From positions 52,271 to 116,270 of the forward strand of contig CAZJYX010000011.1 of NCBI GenBank assembly GCA_964550375.1: a stretch of 64,000 bases of DNA. Direction: 5' to 3'. A program made the translations under genes and the position numbers. Each line of letters starts with the position of its first letter. Within the stretch, counting starts at the first letter, position 1. Below, piece by piece: positions 16,106 through 24,957 of this stretch. The notes below the pieces were generated by a model. That model did no database searches, was not told the DNA's origin, and saw nothing but the letters and a program-made list of their open reading frames with translations. The DNA comes from JAAYXS01 sp964550375 (GTDB lineage: Bacteria > Planctomycetota > Phycisphaerae > UBA1845 > Fen-1342).

Positions 16106-19100
16106 ATGATGTCTTCCCGCGGTCATGCGGTCACGTGTTCGCTAGTGTCGGCCTTCCTGGCCGGCCTGGTCGTAACCAGCCTGACGCCCGAGGCGCCCGG
16201 CCAGGAACGCCGCTTCCTGGTAATGGGTGCGTATCCGCCGAAGAGTACCGGAGGCGCGGTGCCGGAGTTGGCGAACCTGGACGACATCCGGGAGCGTTAC
16301 TTCGACATGGTGAACCCGGACATCGATTCCTTCGCCGAGTACTGGTACGAGATCTCGTACGGGACGGTAGCGGTGTCGGGCGAGGTCTACGGGTGGATCG
16401 AGTTGCCGTGGCCGCTGATACCGGCGGTGCCGGTCGAGGCCGCGGACGGCAGCCTGGTCGACGCGGCCTCGGCGTCCTTCTCTGGGCTGCGGCTGCCGTT
16501 CCTGGACCTGACACGTACGGGCGAGTTCCACATCTTCGAGGGTGAGACGCTCCTGGAAAGCCAGGCGATGATCTACATTGACTACAATGGGGATCTGCCC
16601 GGCACGGGGACGGCGGCCAACCCCAGCGCGGCCGGCTTCTCTCGCCCTTCGGGGTTTGTTGACGGCTGGTGGACGCCCGGGGAGCGCTTCCGCGACCTCA
16701 ACGATAACGGCATGTACGACGCCCTGCTCGAGGGGGTGCGCGACGGCTGGGCGGACGATGCCGGCGACGTGACGGACTGTTGCTGGGAGCACGAGTGGCT
16801 CGGGTGCAGCGACGACGCCTGTGAAGCGCTGGTGTGCGCACAGATACCGGAGTGCTGCCCGCAGGGTGGCGCCGAAAACGGGGCCTGCTGCAAGCAAACC
16901 AGCAGTGGTTGGTCGTGTGTCGAGGCGACGGAAAGCGCCTGCACGGACTTGGTGGGTGGGGAGTTCATGGGTGAGGGCACCGACTGTCGCGACGAAGTGG
17001 GTCCTGACGGCCCCGGGCCGGACGGGATTCCGGACGCGTGCCAAGGTTTGATGGATCCGCCGGAGCTTGAGGGGTCCTGGACTGATGAGTGCGCGGCGTT
17101 GGCGGCCGAGATTTGCGTGCCGCCGGAAGAGTGGGAGGGCGAAGGGTACTGTGACGGCGAATTCCCGGACCCGCCCTTCTGCCAGGGTGACGGGGTCATT
17201 GATGCGGAAGAAGTCTGCGACTTTGACGAGAATGGGCAGTGGAATTTCCCCGAGCCGTTCGAGGATTTCCTGCGGGTGTACAACGTGCAATCCATCGACC
17301 TGCTGGATCGGTGGGTGAAGCTTGATCCGAGCTTCAAGAACACGTTCGAAGGTGACGTGAACACGCCGGGCAGCCGCCGGTGGGCCGAGGCGTACATCCG
17401 GCAGAACTATCCGGGGCCGCTGGGCGAGCCGCTGGTCGACGAGGACGGCGACGGGATACCGGACAACTATACGGACGGAGACGAGCTGATCTACTTCTTC
17501 GCCCGCTTCGGCAACAACAAGTACGACGGTCCCGACCGCTGGATACCTACCGGCCTTCAGGGCTCCAAGCTGCAGCAGTTGCCACCCCCCAACAGTTGGG
17601 TGGTGGGTGCAGTAACGCCCAAGCCCGACCACGGGATTTGGAGTTGGAGCTACCAGGAATGGTGGGAAGCGTACTGGCGCGACAAGCACCTGTTGGCGGG
17701 TATGGAGGTGGACGAGGAGAAGATCCCGGCGCCGCCGAACTGGAACCTGGCCGGCAGCGGCTCGGACGCCTATTCGCCGATTCCGCGGCTGGTGGAGTTC
17801 GACCCGGACAACCCGTCCTTCGGCACTTTCGATGACGGGTCCACGCGGCTGTTTGCACCCAATTGTGGTGGTTCGGATGCCCGCAGCGGCGACGCCTGCA
17901 TTCCCAGCCCGCCCGAGGAGGGCCAGTGCGGCCAATATGCCCGCGTAGATCCCTATTCGCCGGGCACCGGCCAGGGCGATGACTCGAGCAAGCCCGTCCT
18001 GCCGAACATGTGGTACTACGGACCGGCCGAGTTCGACGACCTGCCGTCGTCCATGTACCACGCGTCCATTGACCCGTTTGGACGCCCCAACGTCTCCGGC
18101 CTGTGGTACGGCGGCGACGGCCGGCTGGGCGAAGTGACGTCACCAACTTCGACGGCCCCGTACGGCGCCGACCACGGCAGCGGCACGCCGTACAGCGGCG
18201 GCTACGCGGACGGGATCATCCCGGCGGGCGGCCCGCTGGCGTACAACGTGCACGGCACGAACGGCTACGACGCCGGCAACGTCCTGAACCTGGAGCTCCT
18301 GACGTGGATAACCATGCCGCTGACGCTGCCCGGGGGCGGGGCGGCTCCGGTGGTGGCGTTCAATACCGACAACCGCGTGCTCTACGCGTACGTGAATGAC
18401 CAGCTCTGGGCGGTGGGCACGGCCGACGGCCTGGAGCTGACGGAGGTGGGCGAGCCGCAGGAACTGGGCGATGTCGTGGCGCTGGCGTACGACTCGGTCG
18501 CTCAGGTCATCTTGGCCGTCGTGGTCATGGAAGGCGGTCAGGTCGTCGTGCACAGCCTTGACCCGTCAGACGGCGCGGTGCTGAGCAACATCGCGGTGTT
18601 CGGTGCGCTGCCGCCGATTAAGGATGCCGCGTTTGTGGATACGCCGGGCAGCGGGATGCTGTACGTGCTGGTCGGGGCGGACGGTAACGACGAACTCTAC
18701 TCGATCGACCCGGTGAGCGGGGGGCTCACGCTCGTCACCGCGTTGGGCGTGCCCGGCGCCGGCTGCGACGGGCTGGCTTACAACGAGCTGGAGATCGCCG
18801 CCGCGGCGCCCTGGACCAAGCTGTTCTACACGTACGACGCGGCCACGGGCCAACTGGTTGCGTTTGATCCGTCAGCGCCGGACTTCGACTCGTCGCTGGC
18901 TTCGGCGACGGTGGTCGGGGTGCCGACTGTGCCGGCGAAGTCGCTGACGCTCTGGTCATTCGTGGAGACGCGTCCGGACGGCGAGACGCGCTGGCTGTAC
19001 TTCTTCGGTGTGGATGAAGCGGACTGGTTGCGCGGCATCGTGCTCTTCCACGAAGTAGTGCCGGGCATGCCCTCGACGCCGATTTTCTTCGACTATGTGA

Positions 19101-22100
19101 TCGACCAGTTCGAGACTGAGAGCCTGGTCTACACTCCGGCGCTTAAGCGCGACTTCAACTTGGACGGCCTGATCGACATGGGCGAGGTGCGTCTGCCGGG
19201 CACCGAGAACTACGCGATCGACGAAGACCGGGTCACGCCCAACGACGGCGGGCCTGGTAGTTGGTACCCGTTCAACCGGCGCCGCATGACCGAGGATGTC
19301 GTGGCGGCGCTGGACGGCGTCATCGACTGGGACACGCTGACGATGCCGTACACGCAGGTGGACCCCGAGACGGGCGAGATCATCCAGCGCGTGGATTTCA
19401 TCCATTGCGTGACGCTGATTCCGCCGGGCATCGCGCCCTTGGGCGTGGCGGCCGGCGGTCGCCCGCTGTTCGTGCTGCCGGCGCCGGCGATGGACCTGCC
19501 GATCCAGGTGCGCGACGCGCAACTGTCGCCGCTATGGTTCTCCGATTTCGCCATTCCGCTGGATGACGTGGGCGAGAGTGGTGAGCCCGCGATGGAAGGT
19601 CACTTCCACATGGAGACCATGATCCACGAATGGCTGCACGTGTGGGAAGGCTACCCCGACCTGTACGACTACGACCAGTACACCGGCGGGCAGATCAACC
19701 ACCCGGTCGGCGCCTGGGACATCATGTCGGCCCTTTCGCCCGTGCACCCCAGCCCGCCGCTGAAGGAGCACGGCCGGGGCGTGTGGTGGCTGGGCACCAG
19801 TCACGATCCGTGGATCCAGGTCAATGACCTCACTGAGGTAATGGACCCGTGGCAGGAAACCACCGTCACCTTCCCGGACTACGCCTTCGACCCGGCCGGT
19901 TCGGTGTATTACTTCCAGAACGATGATTTGCACATCGTCGGCGCGGGCGGCGAGTCGTCAGACGGCCAGGAACGCTTCTACTTCTGGCGGCTGACCGACC
20001 ATGTGTATCCCCCCCATTGGGAGTGGGTCAATTTTTCGCGTTATGCGCCCGGCCAGGGCCTCATGATCATGCATACGGACTTCGATTCGAATCCTGAGGC
20101 CATACCGCCGCTGCAGCGTCTACCCGGGCGCTTCAACTACGCCATCGTGCAGGCCGACGGCTTGCAGCAGCTCGAGAACGGCGAGAACTACGGCGACGAC
20201 GGCGACCCGTGGCCCGGCAGCACCGGCGCAACCGAATGGAACGACTGGACCGACCCCACCTCCCGCTGGTACAGCAACAAGCCCAGCGGCCTCGAGATCC
20301 GCGACATCTTCGAGTCGGATACTGCGACCGACGTCACGTTCTACTGGAACCCGCGCTCCGTGCCGAGCCTGGAGTTCTATCGTCCACCAGCCAGGTCGGT
20401 CATCGGCCCCAACCTCATGGTCGGCTACACCGCCTGGGACTACAACGCCGGCACGACCATCGCGCTCTACGTGGACGACGACGACATTGGCTGGGGTTCC
20501 GATACGCCCGGGTTCCCGAGTGAGCCGGTCTACGGCCCGGTCCCGAAGCCGGCACCCGCGCTCGTAACCGGCCGTGTTCCAGTGCCCATCGCGAGCCTGC
20601 CGGACGGCACGTATTACTTCTTCGCCAAGCTGTTGCCCGGAATCGGTCTGGACGGCTACATGGAGCGGTCGCACTCTGAGCCGCGTCCTTCGGTGAACAA
20701 CCGCGGCCGTGGCCGCGTGCTGCAGCCGGGGACCGGCACGCCGGGTGTGATCGTCGATCTGGACGCGTCCTTCTACGAAATCTGGCGCGTGACCTGCATC
20801 GACCACGCCATCCCAGGGGCCGAGAAGTGGCGCGTCGAGGGCTCGGTGTCGGGCGTGCATGCGCCGGCCACCACGGGAGTTGATTACAGCTCCGACAACG
20901 GTGAGATCCAGTTCCACATCGTCGCGGACGTCATCACGGAAGCCGGCCCCGGCGCCAACGTGGAGAACACGGGCGGCTACCGGCTGATTGACCCGGATGC
21001 GAACTTCGTGGCGTTCAATTTCAAGCCGAACGACATGGTGCGCATCACGGGCGGTCCGGCCGGCACGGTCCTGGGCTTCCACCGGATTCTGTCGGTACCG
21101 GCGTCCACCACACTGCGGCTGGCGTCCAATCCGGGAAGTTCCGGCGGCTTGGGCGGCGTGACTTATCGCGTGCACAGCTTCGCGCACGGCATTGATGGGC
21201 GGCCGTCCGACCGCTTCCTGTTTGAGACGACCGGCAAGACGGACTACAGCCTGCCGATCGAGATTATCGGCGGCGTGATCCAGGATCGCGTCTACGCGGA
21301 CTTCGCCATCAGCTTCCCGGACGATGAACTCAACCCCGAACACCGCGTGCCACTACAGGTGGCCTTCAATGCCTCCGGCTCGCGTGACGAGGAGGGGCAA
21401 TTCACGGATCAACTCGAGTTCACGTGGAACTTCGGCGACGGCAGCGAGCCGTTCACTACGAGCTCGCCCACAGTCGTATACCTTTATTCCGCCGCGTACC
21501 CGGAACCTGACGGCGTCTTCACGGTCACGCTGACGGTCACCAACCTGGCGACCGGGCTCAGCGGCTCCAAGACGCGCCAGTTCGTGGTCATGCCCAAGTT
21601 CGAAGACAGCGACGGCGACGGCATAGAAGACCCGTACGACAACTGTCCGCTCGTGTACAACCCGGACCAGTTGGACAGCGACGGCGACGGCATCGGCGAT
21701 GCCTGCGACAACTGCCCGTTCGTGCATAACCCGCTCGAGTGCATGCCCGGTCTGGAAGGCTGCAATTGCGTTGCGCATCCGGAGCAGTGCTGGCAGCCAG
21801 ACCTGGACGGCGACGGCGTCGGCGACGCCTGCGACCCCGACATTGACGGCGACGGCGTCGCCAACGAGGACGACAACTGTCTGTACGTCTACAACCCGGA
21901 TCAGCTCGACACGGATGGTGACGGCCTCGGTGACGCCTGCGATCCCGATATCGACGGCGACGACATCGCCAACGAGGTGGACAACTGCCCGTACGTCTGG
22001 AACCCCGACCAGCACGACCTCGACGGAGACGGTCTCGGCGACGCCTGCGATCCCGACATCGACGGCGACGGCGTACCCAACGAGGAGGACAACTGCCCGC

Positions 22101-23179
22101 TCGTCTACAACCCGCTGGAGTGCCGCCCCGAATTCCCGGACTGCGACTGCGAGGCCAACCCCGAGCAATGCTGGCAGCCCGACACCGACGGCGACGGCAT
22201 CGGCGACGCGTGTGATGGCGATGTCGACGATGACGGCGTGCCCGACGACGTGGACAATTGCCCATGGGTGTATAACCCGCTCGAATGCCTCCCAGAGTTC
22301 CCCGGCTGCAATTGCGCGACACATCCGGGGCAATGCTGGCAGCCCGACACCGACGGCGACGGCCTCGGCGACGCCTGTGATCCCGATATCGACGGTGACG
22401 GCATCGCCAATGGCGTCGACAATTGCCCATACGTTCACAACCCCGACCAGCGCGACACCGATGGTGACGGCCTCGGTGACGCCTGTGATCCCGATATCGA
22501 CGGCGACGGGGTGCCCAACGAGGAGGACAACTGCCCGTACGTCTACAACCCCGACCAGACCGACACTAACGGCAACGGTATCGGCGACGCTTGTGACGGC
22601 GACATGGACGGCGACGGTGTCCCCGACGAGCTCGACAACTGCCCGCTCGTGTACAACCCCGATCAGGCCGATCTGGACGGCGATGGCATCGGCGACGCCT
22701 GCGATCCCGATATCGACGGCGATGGGATTGCAAATAGCGTCGACAACTGCCCGTACCACTACAATCCGAACCAGGCCGATTTCGACGGCGACGGCGTCGG
22801 AGACCAGTGCGACAACTGTCTGGACGTCCTTAACCCGAGCCAGTTGGACAGTGACGGCGACGGCATCGGCGATGCCTGCGACAACTGCCCGTTTGTCTGG
22901 AACCCCTTCCAGCTCGATAGCGACGGCGACGGCATCGGCGACGCTTGCGACCAGACGCCGTTTGGTCCCGAGCAGCCCGGCGGACCGGGCGAGGAGCCGG
23001 GCGAGGAGCCGGGCGAGGAACCTGGCGAAGAACCGGGCGAGGAGCCGGGTGAGGAGCCCGGCCAGCCACAGCCTACGCCGCCCACCGGCGCGTGCCCGAC
23101 CATCGGCACGCTCATGCTGACCGCTACGCTGGTCGGCCTGTTGAGCACCCGCCGCGGCAAGCGCCGCAGCCAGGGCTGA
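16106..23179 (+). CDS. Giant secreted M6-type metalloprotease with PKD and thrombospondin-3 repeats
   Basis: 2357 residues with a signal peptide (about 1-32). An M6-like N-terminal block (SFAEYWYEISYGTVAVSGEV) is followed by a Cys-rich acidic insert (about 230-360) and a beta-rich middle. An EF-hand-like loop DFNLDGLIDMGE starts at 1016. The zinc site is H1174-E-W-L-H1178, followed by VWEGYPD, with the Met-turn WDIM at 1204-1207. M6 peptidases usually read HExxHxxGxPD; here one extra residue precedes Gly. A PKD domain (about 1735-1830, WNFGDGS) precedes calcium-binding thrombospondin-3 repeats (1833-2285). The end is a GEEP tandem repeat, one hydrophobic helix and an RRGKRR tail. Probable role: surface-anchored protein degradation; substrate unknown. 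Confidence 0.85.
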   Translation: MMSSRGHAVTCSLVSAFLAGLVVTSLTPEAPGQERRFLVMGAYPPKSTGGAVPELANLDDIRERYFDMVNPDIDSFAEYWYEISYGTVAVSGEVYGWIELPWPLIPAVPVEAADGSLVDAASASFSGLRLPFLDLTRTGEFHIFEGETLLESQAMIYIDYNGDLPGTGTAANPSAAGFSRPSGFVDGWWTPGERFRDLNDNGMYDALLEGVRDGWADDAGDVTDCCWEHEWLGCSDDACEALVCAQIPECCPQGGAENGACCKQTSSGWSCVEATESACTDLVGGEFMGEGTDCRDEVGPDGPGPDGIPDACQGLMDPPELEGSWTDECAALAAEICVPPEEWEGEGYCDGEFPDPPFCQGDGVIDAEEVCDFDENGQWNFPEPFEDFLRVYNVQSIDLLDRWVKLDPSFKNTFEGDVNTPGSRRWAEAYIRQNYPGPLGEPLVDEDGDGIPDNYTDGDELIYFFARFGNNKYDGPDRWIPTGLQGSKLQQLPPPNSWVVGAVTPKPDHGIWSWSYQEWWEAYWRDKHLLAGMEVDEEKIPAPPNWNLAGSGSDAYSPIPRLVEFDPDNPSFGTFDDGSTRLFAPNCGGSDARSGDACIPSPPEEGQCGQYARVDPYSPGTGQGDDSSKPVLPNMWYYGPAEFDDLPSSMYHASIDPFGRPNVSGLWYGGDGRLGEVTSPTSTAPYGADHGSGTPYSGGYADGIIPAGGPLAYNVHGTNGYDAGNVLNLELLTWITMPLTLPGGGAAPVVAFNTDNRVLYAYVNDQLWAVGTADGLELTEVGEPQELGDVVALAYDSVAQVILAVVVMEGGQVVVHSLDPSDGAVLSNIAVFGALPPIKDAAFVDTPGSGMLYVLVGADGNDELYSIDPVSGGLTLVTALGVPGAGCDGLAYNELEIAAAAPWTKLFYTYDAATGQLVAFDPSAPDFDSSLASATVVGVPTVPAKSLTLWSFVETRPDGETRWLYFFGVDEADWLRGIVLFHEVVPGMPSTPIFFDYVIDQFETESLVYTPALKRDFNLDGLIDMGEVRLPGTENYAIDEDRVTPNDGGPGSWYPFNRRRMTEDVVAALDGVIDWDTLTMPYTQVDPETGEIIQRVDFIHCVTLIPPGIAPLGVAAGGRPLFVLPAPAMDLPIQVRDAQLSPLWFSDFAIPLDDVGESGEPAMEGHFHMETMIHEWLHVWEGYPDLYDYDQYTGGQINHPVGAWDIMSALSPVHPSPPLKEHGRGVWWLGTSHDPWIQVNDLTEVMDPWQETTVTFPDYAFDPAGSVYYFQNDDLHIVGAGGESSDGQERFYFWRLTDHVYPPHWEWVNFSRYAPGQGLMIMHTDFDSNPEAIPPLQRLPGRFNYAIVQADGLQQLENGENYGDDGDPWPGSTGATEWNDWTDPTSRWYSNKPSGLEIRDIFESDTATDVTFYWNPRSVPSLEFYRPPARSVIGPNLMVGYTAWDYNAGTTIALYVDDDDIGWGSDTPGFPSEPVYGPVPKPAPALVTGRVPVPIASLPDGTYYFFAKLLPGIGLDGYMERSHSEPRPSVNNRGRGRVLQPGTGTPGVIVDLDASFYEIWRVTCIDHAIPGAEKWRVEGSVSGVHAPATTGVDYSSDNGEIQFHIVADVITEAGPGANVENTGGYRLIDPDANFVAFNFKPNDMVRITGGPAGTVLGFHRILSVPASTTLRLASNPGSSGGLGGVTYRVHSFAHGIDGRPSDRFLFETTGKTDYSLPIEIIGGVIQDRVYADFAISFPDDELNPEHRVPLQVAFNASGSRDEEGQFTDQLEFTWNFGDGSEPFTTSSPTVVYLYSAAYPEPDGVFTVTLTVTNLATGLSGSKTRQFVVMPKFEDSDGDGIEDPYDNCPLVYNPDQLDSDGDGIGDACDNCPFVHNPLECMPGLEGCNCVAHPEQCWQPDLDGDGVGDACDPDIDGDGVANEDDNCLYVYNPDQLDTDGDGLGDACDPDIDGDDIANEVDNCPYVWNPDQHDLDGDGLGDACDPDIDGDGVPNEEDNCPLVYNPLECRPEFPDCDCEANPEQCWQPDTDGDGIGDACDGDVDDDGVPDDVDNCPWVYNPLECLPEFPGCNCATHPGQCWQPDTDGDGLGDACDPDIDGDGIANGVDNCPYVHNPDQRDTDGDGLGDACDPDIDGDGVPNEEDNCPYVYNPDQTDTNGNGIGDACDGDMDGDGVPDELDNCPLVYNPDQADLDGDGIGDACDPDIDGDGIANSVDNCPYHYNPNQADFDGDGVGDQCDNCLDVLNPSQLDSDGDGIGDACDNCPFVWNPFQLDSDGDGIGDACDQTPFGPEQPGGPGEEPGEEPGEEPGEEPGEEPGEEPGQPQPTPPTGACPTIGTLMLTATLVGLLSTRRGKRRSQG
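21602..22960 (+). repeat. Thrombospondin type 3 repeat-coding array
   Basis: About 1.36 kb coding for repeated DxDGDGIGDACD-NCP units, each a calcium-binding loop. Two unit lengths alternate (with and without a DPDIDGDGV half-repeat). Three units carry an extra four-Cys insert ending QCWQPD. The DNA repeats are imperfect, so it is an old array rather than a fresh expansion. Confidence 0.9.
22988..23059 (+). repeat. Six 12-base tandem repeats (Gly-Glu-Glu-Pro)
   Basis: Six direct units based on GGCGAGGAGCCG, coding GEEP each, with a few silent changes. They form a stiff acidic spacer between the thrombospondin repeats and the C-terminal hydrophobic helix. Copy number may vary between strains by slippage. 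Confidence 0.9.
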
Positions 23180-23206
23180 TTGGTCGGCTGAGCCAGTGAA
23201 TCAGTG

Positions 23207-23243
23207 CGGCCGGCGCATCCCGCTAACGCGGAGACGCCGGCCG
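23207..23243 (+). terminator. Hairpin after the M6 protease gene
   Basis: CGGCCGGCG (23207-23215) pairs perfectly with CGCCGGCCG (23235-23243), with further pairing of CCGC and GCGG inside the loop. It is followed by TGCTCTTT, a poor T tract. It ends the protease transcript and argues against the long rsmE frame that would start at 23204. Confidence 0.6.
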
Positions 23244-23314
23244 TGCTCTTTGGCCGCTACCGGCGCCTGATTCGCGCCCGCCGTAAACCGGCGCCAACCC
23301 GGATAATGCCGCCA

Positions 23315-24097
23315 ATGACCGCACCGCGCTTCTACTGTCCCGACCTGTGCGTCGGCCAGGTCGCACTGAGCGAGGCTGAAGCCCGACACGCCCGCGCCAG
23401 CCTGCGGCTCCAGGCCGGTGACGAGTTGACGCTGTTCGACGGGCGCGGCGGAATGGCGCATGGGCAGCTGGCGCGTGCCGCGGGCGCCGCGAACACGGCA
23501 CGGACAACGAAGAAGGGTCGCCGGGCAACGCGGCTGGTTGCGACCGTGGAGGCCATCGTCCGCGCGCCCGCGGCCACGCAGCAACTGACTCTCATTGTTG
23601 CCGGCTGCAAGGGGGCGCGCCTGGACTGGCTGGTCGAGAAATGCACGGAGCTGGGCGTCACCCGGCTGCATTTCGCCGAGTTCGCCCGCTCGGTTGTCCA
23701 CGTCGGCTCAGCTCATCTGGAGAAGCTGCGCCGGACCGCCGTCGAGGCCTGCAAGCAATGCGGCCGGCTGTGGCTGCCGGAGATTGCCGCCGGCGGCGAC
23801 CTGGTGGCGGTCGTGACGGCCAGCGACGCGGACCATCTGCTGGTGGCCGACCCCGCTGAGACAGCGCGGCCCTACGGCACCTGGCTGCAGCACCACGCCG
23901 CCGGCGCGCACAGCATCGCGGCCGTCGTTGGGCCGGAAGGTGGGCTAACGGCTGACGAAATGCACGTGCTGATGCGGGCCGGGGCCGAGCCGGTTTGCCT
24001 GGGAACCCACACTTTGCGGGTGGAGACCGCCGCCGTCGCCCTGGCAGCCGCGTGGTCAGCCGCCCTGCCCGCGGCGCCGCACGGCCACAGCCATTAG
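23315..24097 (+). CDS. rsmE: 16S rRNA (uracil-1498-N3)-methyltransferase RsmE
   Basis: 260 residues from ATG 23315 (MTAPRFYCPD); ATG 23306 is an alternative, and anything longer runs into the upstream terminator hairpin. RsmE methylates U1498 of 16S rRNA. It is a SPOUT enzyme: a PUA-like N-domain, then KCTELGVTRLHFAEFARSVV, the knot motifs VVGPEGGLTADE and LGTHTLRVETAAV, which carry the S-adenosylmethionine loop. A basic insert near residues 62-72 (TTKKGRR) is unusual. Its stop overlaps the stop of the convergent kdsA. Confidence 0.93.
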   Translation: MTAPRFYCPDLCVGQVALSEAEARHARASLRLQAGDELTLFDGRGGMAHGQLARAAGAANTARTTKKGRRATRLVATVEAIVRAPAATQQLTLIVAGCKGARLDWLVEKCTELGVTRLHFAEFARSVVHVGSAHLEKLRRTAVEACKQCGRLWLPEIAAGGDLVAVVTASDADHLLVADPAETARPYGTWLQHHAAGAHSIAAVVGPEGGLTADEMHVLMRAGAEPVCLGTHTLRVETAAVALAAAWSAALPAAPHGHSH

Positions 24098-24936
24098 CGT
24101 GGTCCCGCCGTCAGGGCCGCGTGAATCCGCAACACCGACTGCAGCAGCGGCCTGAGCTGTTCGAGCGGCCAGACGGTCGCGGCGTCGCTCCGGGCATGCG
24201 CGGGATCGTCGTGAACTTCCAGGAACAACGCGTCGATACCCGCCGCCACGGCCGCGCGCGCCAGCAGCGGGACGAACTCGCGGTGCCCGCCGGTTACGTG
24301 GCCGCCGCCGCCCGGATATTGCACCGAGTGGGTCGCATCGAAGACGACCGGCGCGAAGGTCCGCATGACCTGCAAGCCCGTCAGGTCGCTGACGAGCCGC
24401 TCATAGCCAAACGAACTGCCGCGCTCGGTGACGATCACGTTGGGGTTGCCCGTCTCCTGGACCTTCTCGACCGCCAGCCGCATGCGCTCGGGCGCCAGGA
24501 ACTGCCCCTTCTTGATATTCACGCAGCGGCCGGAGCGCCCGCACGCCAGGAGCAGATCGGTCTGGCGACAGAGGAAGGCGGGCACTTGCAGGCAGTCCAG
24601 CACTTCGCCGGCCGGCGCGGCTTGGGCGACCTCGTGGACGTCAGACAGCACCGGCACGCCGACCTCTGCCCGCACGCGTCCCAGAATCGCCAGGCCCTCA
24701 TCGAGCCCGGGTCCCCGGAACGACTGTACGCTCGAACGGTTAGCCTTGTCGTAGCTGGCCTTGAACACGTAGGGGAGGTCGAGTTGGCGCGTGATGGCGG
24801 CGATTTGCTCGGCCAGCCGCAGCGTGTGATCGGCGGATTCGATGACGCACGGGCCGGCGATCAGCACGAGCGGATCCGCGCCGCCGATCGTCAGCGGCCC
24901 CAGCTTGACGGTTTCTGCCTGGCTCATGCCGGGCAT
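24094..24936 (-). CDS. kdsA: 3-deoxy-8-phosphooctulonate synthase KdsA
   Basis: 280 residues, typical length; start at 24936 or three codons in (24927). The enzyme condenses phosphoenolpyruvate with arabinose 5-phosphate to Kdo-8-phosphate, a step toward lipopolysaccharide core. Family motifs: LVLIAGPCVIES, YVFKASYDKANRSS, FRGPGLDEGL, PVLSDVHE, and the catalytic region FDATHSVQYPGGGGHVTGG. The metal-site Cys near the start (GPCVIES) and the DVH and EVHDDP motifs are present, consistent with the family. It implies an outer membrane bearing Kdo sugars. The gene is convergent with rsmE. Confidence 0.95.
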   Translation of the reverse strand: MPGMSQAETVKLGPLTIGGADPLVLIAGPCVIESADHTLRLAEQIAAITRQLDLPYVFKASYDKANRSSVQSFRGPGLDEGLAILGRVRAEVGVPVLSDVHEVAQAAPAGEVLDCLQVPAFLCRQTDLLLACGRSGRCVNIKKGQFLAPERMRLAVEKVQETGNPNVIVTERGSSFGYERLVSDLTGLQVMRTFAPVVFDATHSVQYPGGGGHVTGGHREFVPLLARAAVAAGIDALFLEVHDDPAHARSDAATVWPLEQLRPLLQSVLRIHAALTAGPR

Positions 24937-24957
24937 GATAGCCGCCCGCCGGTTCGG

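Noticed and set aside
16142..18061. 639-codon minus-strand open frame opposite the protease
   Set aside because: No signal peptide, domains or ribosome site; it mirrors the codon bias of the + strand gene.
21602..22960. Regularly spaced repeats that could suggest a CRISPR array
   Set aside because: The repeats are in frame, imperfect and code for calcium-binding DxDGDG units within one long gene; spacers are not unique sequence.
22988..23059. 12-base repeats as a mobile-element end
   Set aside because: They are a codon-level GEEP tandem repeat inside the protease gene.
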